NCBI GenBank assembly: GCA_016946835.1
Contig: JACVTC010000122.1
Span: 367,501 to 380,000 of the forward strand
From: Neocallimastix lanati (nom. inval.)
Taxonomy: Eukaryota; Neocallimastigomycota; Neocallimastigomycetes; Neocallimastigales; Neocallimastigaceae
DNA: 12,500 nucleotides
Direction of reading: 5' to 3'
Shown: one piece after another, positions 1-9,447 of the stretch
Layout: every line of letters starts with the position of its first letter
How positions within the stretch are numbered: the stretch's first letter is position 1
Made by a program: the position numbers and the translations under genes
Notes under the pieces: generated by a model
Databases searched by the model: none
What the model saw: only the letters and a program-made list of their open reading frames with translations
Told to the model about the DNA's origin: nothing

Positions 1-179
1 ATAATATATAAAAGAATTATGTATTTTTAATATAAACTTTAAAATAAATAAGAATATTTTATACAATAATAATATTATTATTATATATTTAGAAGAAATT
101 AATTATTTAATAAAATATATTTAATATTATAATGAATAATAAAATTATTTCAAATATTATTATTGACAGAAGATATTAA

Positions 180-260
180 TATTTAATAATTATTATAATT
201 AATATTAAATATACAGAATATGCTACACCTAATTTGTTTTATATCATAGATAAGCTTACA
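180..260 (+). repeat. Diverged dispersed repeat, copy 1
   Basis: This segment shares an ordered series of short words with 1480-1550. The words are TTTAATAATTATT, then ATTAAATATAC, then AATATG, then CTACACCTA, then TTTGTTTTATA, with small indels between them. The CTACACCTA core is not simple-sequence DNA, so chance is an unlikely explanation. It may be a decayed mobile element or a segmental duplication about 1.3 kb apart. No coding potential is seen. Confidence 0.5.
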
Positions 261-422
261 AATCATATGATAATTAATTAAATGACGAATTAAATGATTT
301 ATTAATTTATTTTTATGTAATTATTAATAAAATATATATGTTATTAATAAAATATATATTTTATTTTCCTTTTTTTATATCACATGGAAATAATATTTTT
401 TTTTTAATGTATCAATTGTTAC

Positions 423-454
<32 letters not shown>

Positions 455-628
455 TATCTTTATTGATAATTAAATAATTATTTTTATCTACACACCAAAT
501 TGATTTTAATTATAATTATTATTTTCGTAGATAGTTTAAATTATAAAATAAAACAGAAAGAAAACAGAAAGACGTTATCATTGATAGTCAATTATTATTT
601 TTCTTTTAACTCTAATAAAGTATTTATT

Positions 629-717
629 ATTAATATTATTATTGATAATAATTTGTGTATTTTTTTTACTCTTATTAAAATGCATATTAATATCATTATT
701 GATAACAATTTGAGTAT
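629..717 (+). repeat. 32-bp direct repeat pair
   Basis: Two 32-base copies at 629-660 and 686-717, offset by 57 bases, match at 29 of 32 positions. Each begins ATTAATAT and contains ATTATTGATAA followed by AATTTG. The offset is a multiple of three, so the copies also repeat at peptide level inside a spurious open frame. The AT-rich context and lack of any domain argue for a DNA-level tandem duplication. Confidence 0.5.
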
Positions 718-947
718 ATTTTCATATAACTTTTTTATTATTATAATGTTTTTTTCTCTAAAAAAAAAAAAAAAAAAGAAATTATTAGTATCTAAATTTA
801 GGATTAAATAATTTATTTCCTTTTTTGAAAAAAAATAAAAAATAAAAAATAAAAATAAAAATAAAAGGTGTCTATATAATAAATAATATGTTTCCTTTAT
901 TTAACCATTTTATAATATTTTATATCAAATTAAATTATAAAAAAAAT

Positions 948-991
948 ACATGTGATCAATAGTATGATAAAACAATAACCATGTGATCATT
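948..991 (+). repeat. 44-bp repeat with two CATGTGATCA sites, copy 1
   Basis: A 44-base unit that recurs at 1102-1145 with 41 of 44 positions identical; the differences are three adjacent bases in the middle. It starts and ends with CATGTGATCA in the same direction, at 949-958 and 980-989, with a 31-base centre spacing. The 10-mer includes the palindrome TGATCA and is rich in G and C for this region. It may be a protein-binding site or a remnant of a small element. Confidence 0.6.
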
Positions 992-1101
992 ATCAAGAAA
1001 AAAATGAAAATAATGAATAAATAAATAAATTTATATATATATATATATGTATTATAATTTTTTATACATATAAAATTTAATTAAAAAAACTTAATAAATA
1101 A

Positions 1102-1145
1102 ACATGTGATCAATAGTATTCCAAAACAATAACCATGTGATCATT
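1102..1145 (+). repeat. 44-bp repeat with two CATGTGATCA sites, copy 2
   Basis: Second copy of the unit at 948-991, 154 bases downstream in the same orientation. CATGTGATCA occurs at 1103-1112 and 1134-1143, again spaced by 31 bases. The conserved spacing despite a changed centre is the main reason to suspect constraint or recent duplication. A related reverse-strand word, ATCACATGG, is at 379-387. Confidence 0.6.
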
Positions 1146-1479
1146 GAATATGATATAATTTTTATGTGCAATAATTTATAAGCAGTGGGTTTTTAAAATA
1201 ATGGTTGTTTAGTAACTTTTATTAATAAAATTATAATATTCTTACAATTAAAATAATAATTCTAATTCCTAAAAATTTACAAGAAAGTCTTCTATTTCTA
1301 ATATAAATAATTTAAACTATTTATAAGAAATAGGTAATATATTAATTATATATTCTAATATATAGGTATATATAAATTTTATATGAATTAAAGTATTATA
1401 ATTATTATAATTATAATAATACATATTGAAATAAAATAAAATAAAATAATTATAATCAAAAAGATATAAATTTAATAAT

Positions 1480-1550
1480 ATTTAATAATTATTATTAAAT
1501 ATACTAATATGTTAACTACACCTATTTGTTTTATAATCAATATAAGTTTA
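1480..1550 (+). repeat. Diverged dispersed repeat, copy 2
   Basis: Same orientation as the copy at 180-260 and matching it through ATTAAATATAC, AATATG, CTACACCTA and TTTGTTTTATA. Directly downstream (about 1561-1605) is an AAAAAAATGAAAATAA... AATAAATTTATATAT stretch. That stretch also occurs after the first CATGTGATCA pair at about 996-1040, so several units of this left region appear to be reused in different combinations. Confidence 0.5.
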
Positions 1551-1937
1551 ATAAAATATTCATAAAAAAATGAAAATAAAGAATACATTAATAAATTTAT
1601 ATATGTTATCTACGTATATTTTATTTTTTTTCGAAGACTTTTCTTCTTTAATATTCAATAAATTTTTTTGTTTTTAGAAAAAAGAAAAAAATTATTGTTT
1701 TTTTTACATAAACAACTTTTTTTTTTAATAATAGTAAATTTGTTAAGAAGTGATTAATCTACTATTATTTTATAAAAATATATATAAAAATAATATAAAA
1801 AACCAGTAAATAATAATAATGTAAAAGAAAAAACATTAACGATAATAACATTCTAACATTCATATATTTATCTATTTTTTTTTCTTTTTCTTTTTTGAAT
1901 ATACATCTCTTTATAATAATAATGAATAATTAAATAT

Positions 1938-2504
1938 TAATAAATAATAAATAATAAATAATAAATAATAAATAATAAATAATAAATAATAAATAATAAA
2001 TAATAAATAATAAATAATAAATAATAAATAATAAATAATAAATAATAAATAATAAATAATGAATAATTAAATAATAAATAATAAATAATAAATAATAAAT
2101 AATAAATAATAAATAATAAATAATGAATAATTAAATAATTGAATAATTAAATAATTGAATAATAAATAATTGAATAATAAATAATAAATAATAAATAATA
2201 AATAATAAATAATTGAATAATAAATAATTGAATAATAAATAATTGAATAATAAATAATAAATAATAAATAATAAATAATTGAATAATAAATAATAAATAA
2301 TAAATAATAAATAATAAATAATAAATAATAAATAATAAATAATTAAATAATAAATAATTAAATAATAAATAATAAATAATAAATAATAAATAATAAATAA
2401 TAAATAATAAATAATAAATAATAAATAATGAATAATTAAATAATAAATAATGAATAATTAAATAATAAATAATGAATAATTAAATAATTAAATAATAAAT
2501 AATA
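1938..2504 (+). repeat. TAAATAA satellite array 1
   Basis: About 570 bases of a 7-bp unit, TAAATAA, with recurring variants TGAATAA, TTAAATAA and TTGAATAA. The variants form local higher-order patterns, for example three successive copies of a unit containing AATGAATAATTAAATAA near 2427-2485. The array ends at a 38-bp junction (2491-2528) found again at 9499-9536. Its reverse complement is the TTATTTA array at 9069-9447. Confidence 0.9.
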
Positions 2505-2528
2505 AAAAGAGTATTTATTAATAAATAA
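2491..2528 (+). repeat. 38-bp junction repeat, copy 1
   Basis: These 38 bases are identical to 9499-9536. They join satellite units to AAAAAGAG and then to the perfect 16-bp palindrome TATTTATTAATAAATA (2512-2527). The GAG-containing core is not part of the 7-bp unit, so the match marks common descent of the two arrays. Confidence 0.7.
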
Positions 2529-3039
2529 ATAATAGTATTTATGAATTAAATAATAATAAAAATAAGTTATCAAATAAATAGATAAATAAATAAAAAATAA
2601 ATAATTAATTAATTAATTAATTAATTAAATATATCATATAAATAAAAATAAAAAATATAGAATTTATCAATTTTTAATTTATTTTCTGTTAAATCCCAAA
2701 CTTTTAAAAAAAAAAAAAATTTATAAATAAAAAAAAAGATAAAATAAAAAATTTCAGATGATAAAAAAAATTTTTTTTTTTTTCTTTCTTTCTTTCGATA
2801 ATTTAAATTTTTAAAAAAATGATAAAAAATTAAAAAAAAAATTTTTTTCTGTAAAAAATTCAATTCTATTTAATATATACAAACAATATATTATAATTAA
2901 TTTATAATATATGAATGCATCCATGAATTATTTAATTTTATTAATAAATAAAGTTTTTATATTTAATTTTAACATTTTTTTTATACCATAAAAATTTTTA
3001 AATTTTTTCTGCTTTTTTTCTGTATATTGGATATGTCAT
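2529..3039. other. AT-rich intergenic spacer
   Basis: No gene is seen. It contains a short (TTAA)n tract at about 2603-2627, A and T runs, and a TTTC tract near 2783-2796. An 80-codon reverse-strand open frame at 2621-2863 is composed almost only of F, K, I, Y and L codons from these runs and is not credible as a gene. Confidence 0.5.
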
Positions 3040-3072
3040 ATTTTATTATTATTATTATTATTATTAATATTA

Positions 3073-3103
<31 letters not shown>

Positions 3104-3127
3104 TTATTAATATTATTATTAATATTA

Positions 3128-3158
<31 letters not shown>

Positions 3159-3165
3159 TTATTAA

Positions 3166-3246
<81 letters not shown>

Positions 3247-3269
3247 TTATTCATTATTATTATTATTAT

Positions 3270-3324
<55 letters not shown>

Positions 3325-3350
3325 TTATTCATTATTATTATTATTATTAT

Positions 3351-3405
<55 letters not shown>

Positions 3406-3406
3406 G

Positions 3407-3472
<66 letters not shown>

Positions 3473-3481
3473 TATTATTAT
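3040..3481 (+). repeat. ATT satellite with higher-order duplications
   Basis: An array of ATT units broken by ATTT, AAT and ATTC variants. A 43-bp block at 3066-3108 is repeated exactly at 3121-3163. Further on, a triad of CATT interruptions at 3245, 3252 and 3271 recurs at 3323, 3330 and 3352. The first spacing is identical and the second is one ATT unit longer. So the array grew by block duplication as well as by slippage of single units. Confidence 0.85.
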
Positions 3482-3638
3482 TTTATTTTAAATTTTATTT
3501 TATTTTTCATTCTTATAATGAAAAGTCTCTAATCAATAGAATTATAATTATTAAATGTCAACCTTTAATGATTAAAGAAAACAATAATTTCTTTTTTTTT
3601 TTTTCTTTATTTCATTATTATTTCATAATTTTTTGATG

Positions 3639-3670
<32 letters not shown>

Positions 3671-4362
3671 TTTATGAACTTTTAAAAATAAAATATAAAA
3701 ATTATCAAAAATATAAAAATTATATATAAATAAAATATAAAATATATAAAAATATATAAAATATATAAAAATATAAAATATAAAAATATATAAAAATTTT
3801 AATTTTTTAAATTTTAATTAATTTTTAAATAAATTTAATATGAATTAAAATATATAAAATATATAAAATATATAAAAATATATAAAATTTTTTTTTAATT
3901 CTTGTCAAATCACCTATAAATAGACGATTCTTTTTCCAGTAAAAAAAAAAAAAATTTTTTTTTGAAATTTCGAAAAAAAAAATATAATAAAAAAAAAAAA
4001 AAATTAAAAGTTACTATATTATTTAAAGTTTAAAATATAAAAATATTTAAAATATATATATAAAAAAAAATTATACTAAAAAAAAAAAAAATAAAATATA
4101 TGTATCTTATTATTAAATATTAGATATTTATATAAAATAATTTTTTTTTTTAATTATTTATTTAGAATAGAATAAAGTATAAAAAAGAATTCATTCATAA
4201 ATAAAAATAATAATAATAAAAGTACGAATTAGAAAAACAAACAAACAAATAAATAAAAAAAATATTTTAAAAAGAATAATTAAAGAACAATTAACAATTA
4301 ACAATTAACAAATAATCAACAAGTAATTAATAATATAAACAAATAAAAAGTTAATTTTTATA
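3482..4362 (+). promoter_or_regulatory. Upstream region and probable A-rich leader of the ankyrin gene
   Basis: No other gene is seen. A T run of 28 (3639-3666) and TATAAAA-type repeats (about 3720-3890) come first, followed by a more complex stretch at 3900-3945. The last 160 bases before the ATG are A-rich and G-poor. They include ACAAACAAACAAATAAATAA and a three-copy ACAATTA tandem at 4287-4307, as expected of an unstructured leader. The transcription start cannot be fixed from sequence. Confidence 0.4.
3915..3923 (+). promoter_or_regulatory. TATA-box-like motif upstream of the ankyrin gene
   Basis: TATAAATAG is preceded by CACC and lies in a locally less AT-biased stretch (about 3900-3945). 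This makes it more notable than the many TATA words elsewhere. If used, transcription would start near 3945 and give a leader of about 400 bases. In such AT-rich DNA the match is weak evidence. Confidence 0.25.
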
Positions 4363-5769
4363 ATGAATTTTAAGAATTGTAATTTTAAAAAATTAGAAAA
4401 GGAACTCATTATTGATTTAAAAATTAATAATGAAAAAAATATTATGGATAAAATAAATAGAAATAGTGAAGTAATTCAAACCTATCTAAGTATAAATGGT
4501 GATTTAAAAGCAATAAAAAATTTTGTTTTTTCTCTAAACACTATTATTCTTGATGCTAAAAAAAATAAATATAATTTAATTAAAAAAATACTGAAACATA
4601 AAGCATTTACTGACGTCTTAAAAGTATTTCAAAATAGTGATATTTTAGTTAGAGCCTGTAAGGAAGAAAATAAGTCTGCTATAAAATGGCTATTAACTAT
4701 GAAAATAAATTCTTGTGTTCAAGATGAATATGGAAAAACTGCTTTAATGTATGCTGCTGAAAATTCTAAATTATTATTTGCTGTAAAAAAATTAGTTTTG
4801 GAGAAAGAGAGTTTAAACATACTAGATTTTAATAATGAAAATGCTTTATTTCATGCCACTTCCAATAAACCTGCTTTTAAGGTCATATTGAATTCTAAGA
4901 TGATTAATCTTTCTCAGTTAAATTTAAAAAATGAATCTATTTTAGTTTACTGTTGTAAATACAAACACTTTGATTTAATAAAGTATCTCATCAGAAATGA
5001 AAGGATTGATATAAATACCCCTGATAATAAAGAAAAAACAGCTGTCATGTATTTAGCTGAGAATGGAAGATATTCTGAACTGCAATCTATAGGTACAAGA
5101 AATAGTTGTGATATAATAAATTATAGAAATAGGTTCAATGAAACTGCATTATCCTTACTTATTAAAAATTTATACCAACCTGAACATGTATCCCAATGCT
5201 CTGATTATTATCAAACGTTGATTGAATTAGTAGAATTGGGATGTGATTTTAATGTACCTATCGATGAGGATGGAAATACTGCTATTATGGTTTTTATTAT
5301 GGTTCAAGACTTTAATACATTAAACTATGTTTTAAAGTATGGTAATGATCTCGATTTATCTGTTCAAAACTATTTTGGTGATGATGCCTGTTCTCTCTAT
5401 TTTAACATTCCATTAAATTATCAATGTAAATTTGTTATAGAGTATTCCGATAAGCAATGTATAACGGTGGACAATGATGATGATAGTAGTATTAGAATGT
5501 TAATTCTTTCCTCTCTATCCCAATCTAAAAGGAAAGGAATTCTTCATTATGGGAATGAAGAAAAGATTCTTGATGAAGATTGTTGTGATTATAAATCCAT
5601 AAAGTATAATTTGTATTCGGATTATAAAATGATGAGTAGATTAGAATCAGAAGCAGAATCTATTTATAATAAAAAAATAAAATCGATGGGGAAAAAAGAT
5701 TTTTCAGATCAATTTAGTTTATTATTTATTCTTGGTCTAACAGTAACTATCTCAATTTTAGCAGCATAA
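4363..5769 (+). CDS. Ankyrin-repeat protein with C-terminal hydrophobic tail
   Basis: An intronless 468-aa protein. After a charged N-terminal region (1-90) come about seven diverged ankyrin repeats, starting near residues 94, 122, 156, 188, 222, 257 and 302. The clearest carries GKTALMYAAEN (124-134); others carry EKTAVMYLAENG and GNTAIMVF. The fifth and sixth are irregular in length. Residues 360-450 are acidic and Ser-rich with no recognised domain. The last 18 residues (FSLLFILGLTVTISILAA) are hydrophobic and end at the stop, which suggests a tail anchor. Ankyrin repeats bind other proteins; no enzyme domain is visible, so a membrane-tethered adaptor is the inference and the partner is unknown. 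The ATG follows an A-rich leader, and no in-frame alternative upstream start is seen nearby. Oddly, the stop codon runs directly into an A tract (5768-5793). Large families of such proteins are known in anaerobic gut fungi. Confidence 0.85.
   Translation: MNFKNCNFKKLEKELIIDLKINNEKNIMDKINRNSEVIQTYLSINGDLKAIKNFVFSLNTIILDAKKNKYNLIKKILKHKAFTDVLKVFQNSDILVRACKEENKSAIKWLLTMKINSCVQDEYGKTALMYAAENSKLLFAVKKLVLEKESLNILDFNNENALFHATSNKPAFKVILNSKMINLSQLNLKNESILVYCCKYKHFDLIKYLIRNERIDINTPDNKEKTAVMYLAENGRYSELQSIGTRNSCDIINYRNRFNETALSLLIKNLYQPEHVSQCSDYYQTLIELVELGCDFNVPIDEDGNTAIMVFIMVQDFNTLNYVLKYGNDLDLSVQNYFGDDACSLYFNIPLNYQCKFVIEYSDKQCITVDNDDDSSIRMLILSSLSQSKRKGILHYGNEEKILDEDCCDYKSIKYNLYSDYKMMSRLESEAESIYNKKIKSMGKKDFSDQFSLLFILGLTVTISILAA
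5714..5766 (+). other. Predicted C-terminal transmembrane segment of the ankyrin protein
   Basis: Codons 451-468 encode a run of F, L, I, G, V, T and A with no charged residue, right at the C terminus and preceded by GKKDFSDQ. A hydrophobic stretch with no residues after it is the layout of tail-anchored proteins inserted after translation. Its length (18) is just enough to span a membrane. Confidence 0.5.
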
Positions 5770-7002
<1,233 letters not shown>

Positions 7003-7140
7003 TTAACATTTCATCCTTTTAATGTTATATTATCTTTTTACATATTAATCTTAAATAAAATTTTGTCATTTCCCAAGATCATATTTTGGTTTAGGATAAT
7101 GATGAAGAAGCTTTATGTAAATATTTTATTTTAATTAATT

Positions 7141-7175
7141 TTAATAAGTTGACTTTTATAAAGTTAACTTATTAA
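7141..7175 (+). repeat. Hairpin with 16-bp stem
   Basis: TTAATAAGTTGACTTT at 7141-7156 pairs with AAAGTTAACTTATTAA at 7160-7175 around a TAT loop. There is a single G-T position, which would still pair in RNA. No following T run suggests a terminator, and the role is unknown. Confidence 0.5.
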
Positions 7176-7470
7176 TTCTATAATTAAATATATTATATAA
7201 TAATAATTATAATAATAATAATAATAATAGTTATAATAAATATTCATAATGAACAATGCATAATAATAATAATAATATTAATTTGGTGGTTAATAAATTG
7301 ATATTAACTGATTTTATAAATGATATTAAAGTAAAATAAGTTTATTATAATTAGAGAATGTTTAAAATCTTTTATTATTATTATTATTATTATTAATATT
7401 ATTATTTTTTTTTTTATTATTAATGTATATTAAATAATGAATAATTAAAATAGATTTTATTATAAATTGG

Positions 7471-7614
7471 TATTATTTATTACTTATTATTATTTATTAT
7501 TATTTAATACTTATTATTACTTATTATTATTTATTATTTAATTATTTATTATTTAATTATTTAATTATTTAATTATTTATTTAATTATTTATTATTTATT
7601 ATTTATTATTTAAA
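7471..7614 (+). repeat. TTATTTA satellite array 2
   Basis: Units of TTATTTA with variants TTATTATTTA and TTTAATTA directly before the recognisable RT motif. The orientation is the same as the array at 9069-9447 beyond the 3' end of the LINE. It either flanks the insertion or interrupts it, depending on whether the RT-like piece at 7301-7336 belongs to the same element. Confidence 0.85.
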
Positions 7615-7705
7615 TATTGGAAGAAAAAAGTGTTGTGGTGGACTCTTTTCTGATAATATTGTTCTCTCATTGCTCCGAGTGCAAAAAAAATTTAGAAAAA
7701 TTATT

Positions 7706-7730
7706 AAAAAAAAAAAAAAAAAAAAAAAAA
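7706..7730 (+). repeat. 25-base A run inside the RT pseudogene
   Basis: It lies exactly between the NLEKLLKK and VHKWANLN pieces of the RT, where a few Lys codons would be expected. It is best explained as expansion of a short coding A run. Confidence 0.7.
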
Positions 7731-7998
7731 GGTACATAAATGGGCTAATTTAAATGAAATGACTTTTGGTATTGAGAAATGTGAAACTATGGTTATAAAA
7801 CTAGTGAACTTCCAATCTCCTCCAAATTATAATGACCCAACCTTCTATTTAGGAATGAATTCTATAATGAATTCTATTCTTAAAGTTTTTAGTTATATTT
7901 ATCTAGGTATTCCCTTTTTCAGATGATCTTTTATTAGAACACATTATATCTCATATACATTTTAAAGTTAGAAAATCCCTTCCTTCTTTCATTTACAT

Positions 7999-7999
<1 letters not shown>

Positions 8000-8045
<46 letters not shown>
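8000..8045 (+). repeat. 46-base T run inside the RT pseudogene
   Basis: An uninterrupted T tract between the LPSFIYM and NKLIPIIY pieces, where the RT frame probably had Phe codons. It is the longest homopolymer in the window and breaks the pseudogene. Confidence 0.9.
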
Positions 8046-9007
8046 CAAATAAACTTATTCCTATTATATACAAGAAAAAAAGTTCTTCAATCCTTTGGCA
8101 TTAGTAAAGCTATTTATTATTTTTCTCTACTTGGTTCAAACAAATCTAGAACTGCTAGAATTCAAACATTAATTAATTACTGGTCTATTTTGGTAATCAA
8201 TCTTTTGAAGTATTGGATTTTTTTTAAATGCAATACTCTTGCCTCTTTTTGATGGAATTCTTTAACTTTCATTGATGATCTCTACGTTTTAGGTTCCGTT
8301 AGGAAGATTTAGAGAGTTTTTTTTTTTTTTATCCCTCTTTCTTCCTATGACTCTATTTCTGATTTTGAAAATTTTATCAATCATTATATATAACATGTTC
8401 CTTCTTTGGTGGAACTTTATATAGTTTTAAATGTGCTACATTTCGATAGAGGGGAACAGAGACAGTTAAATGAACTACTTTTTCAAAGGTTCATCTGAGT
8501 CACCTATTCCAAATATTGTGGGCTTGGCAGAACTCTTAAACTAGTACAATACCTATCCTATGTAGTTCGTTAGAGCTATTATTTGAATAGGTATTGCCAA
8601 AAAAAAATACCCAAACTTAACCAAGAGCATCGACGTCCTTACTGATAAGGTATAATGATAATACAGGATCATCATCTATTTCTATGAAGGGGTGAATCTC
8701 GCCTTAGTTGGTAGTTCAATAAATGATGAATCCCCGGGGGAGAGTTTAGTGAACACCACACTATCTATTTTAAAGGATTTACTTCTATAGGTTTTATTAT
8801 TATTATTATTATTATTTTTTTTTTTTCTGGAAGGAAGGGAGAATTCCCGAATAGTACAACTTGCCGAAATACATAGTATTTTTGAGCTTTTTTTATTTTT
8901 TTATTTTATTTTTTTTTTTTTTTTTTTTTTTTTTGTAACTTTTATTTTTATTTTTATTTTTAATTTCAAATGTACTTTTTTTTACCTACATGTATTTTTT
9001 TTGTTAT

Positions 9008-9068
9008 AATAAAATTATTAAAATTATGGAAGTGTATTCTCTTCCCTTCCCTGTCTAAAAAAAAAAAA
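9008..9068 (+). other. Putative 3' end of the LINE: AATAAA and A12 tail
   Basis: AATAAA at 9008-9013 is followed 44 bases later by 12 A (9057-9068), which abut the TTATTTA array. The stretch between them contains CTCTTCCCTTCCCTGTC, unusually C-rich for the window. This matches the end of an integrated polyadenylated retrotransposon copy. No target-site duplication could be recognised because the flank is satellite DNA. Confidence 0.45.
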
Positions 9069-9447
9069 TTATTATTCAATTATTTATTATTTATTATTTA
9101 TTTATTATTTATTATTTATTATTTATTATTTATTATTTATTATTTATTATTTATTATTTATTATTTATTATTCAATTATTTATTATTTATTATTTATTCA
9201 ATTATTTATTATTTATTATTTATTATTCAATTATTTATTATTTATTATTTATTATTTAATTATTTATTATTTAATTATTTATTATTTAATTATTTATTAT
9301 TTAATTATTTATTATTTAATTATTTATTATTTAATTATTTATTATTTATTAATTATTTATTATTCAATTATATATTATTCAATTATTTATTATTTATTTA
9401 TTTATTATTCAATTATTTATTATTTATTTATTGTTTATTATTTATTT
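9069..9447 (+). repeat. TTATTTA satellite array 3
   Basis: About 380 bases of TTATTTA units with variants TTATTCAATTATTTA and TTTAATTATTTA. The variant order in its right half is mirrored exactly in the next array. A 160-codon open frame through it (from 8970) is just YLLFN-type translation of the repeat and is not a gene. Confidence 0.9.

Larger units (their letters stand above)
1..1937. other. AT-rich intergenic region without a recognisable gene
   Basis: Almost purely A/T sequence with homopolymers, including a 29-base A run at 423-451. Short open frames here, such as a 103-codon one at 500-811 (+), are runs of I, N, F and K codons made from AT repeats. They show no domain and I do not call them genes. 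What stands out is repetition: a diverged duplication (about 180-260 and 1480-1550), a 32-bp direct repeat (629-660 and 686-717) and paired CATGTGATCA sites (948-1145), each listed separately. The first bases of the window give no sign of an entering gene. Confidence 0.6.
7631..8889 (+). pseudogene. Reverse-transcriptase pseudogene of a LINE, palm to C-terminal region
   Basis: The pieces run in order on one strand. CCGGLFSDNIVL (7631-7666) is the F/Y-x-D-D active-site motif of RT with its second aspartate changed to Asn. Next come APSA and NLEKLLKK (about 7672-7712), then VHKWANLNEMTFGIEKCETM (from 7732) and FSYIYLGIPF (to about 7917). After a one-base T insertion comes SDDLLLEHIISHIHFKVRKS (7919-7978). 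A 46-base T run follows, then NKLIPIIYKK (8048 on) and, after an extra A, VLQSFGISKAIYYFSLLGSN (8082 on). These match the layout of non-LTR RT palm and thumb regions. From 8340 to 8642 one frame is open except for stops at 8391, 8496 and 8571. A third frame runs 8692-8787, and RENSRIVQLAEIHSIFE reads near 8836-8886. The gene is inactive. Assignment to a named LINE clade is not possible by eye. Confidence 0.7.
7301..9068 (+). mobile_element. Decayed non-LTR (LINE-type) retrotransposon, 5' truncated
   Basis: This segment is far less AT-biased than its surroundings; 8701-8760 is about 45% G+C. It keeps scattered pieces of one reverse-transcriptase reading frame in a consistent order. The 3' end looks like an mRNA end: AATAAA at 9008-9013, then a short C/T-rich stretch, then 12 A at 9057-9068, directly followed by satellite DNA. 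No LTR is seen. The left limit is uncertain. A possible FINDI peptide at 7313-7327 suggests RT sequence resumes before the satellite block at 7471-7614, while clear homology begins at 7631. Confidence 0.65.

Noticed and set aside
500-811. 103-codon open frame on the + strand
   Set aside because: Composition is I, N, F and K from AT repeats, including a K run from poly(A). It contains an internal tandem duplication and shows no domain.
1938-2504. CRISPR-like or telomere-like array
   Set aside because: There are no unique spacers between repeats, and the unit TAAATAA lacks the G-rich character of telomeres. It is ordinary satellite DNA.
2621-2863. 80-codon open frame on the - strand
   Set aside because: Made of F, K, Y and I codons from A and T runs and a TTTC tract; no protein-like pattern.
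8690-8770. Possible tRNA from CGCCTTAGTTGGTAG, which resembles an A box
   Set aside because: No B box (GGTTCGA-type) at the right distance and no acceptor or T-arm pairing. The stretch is explained better as LINE coding remnant.
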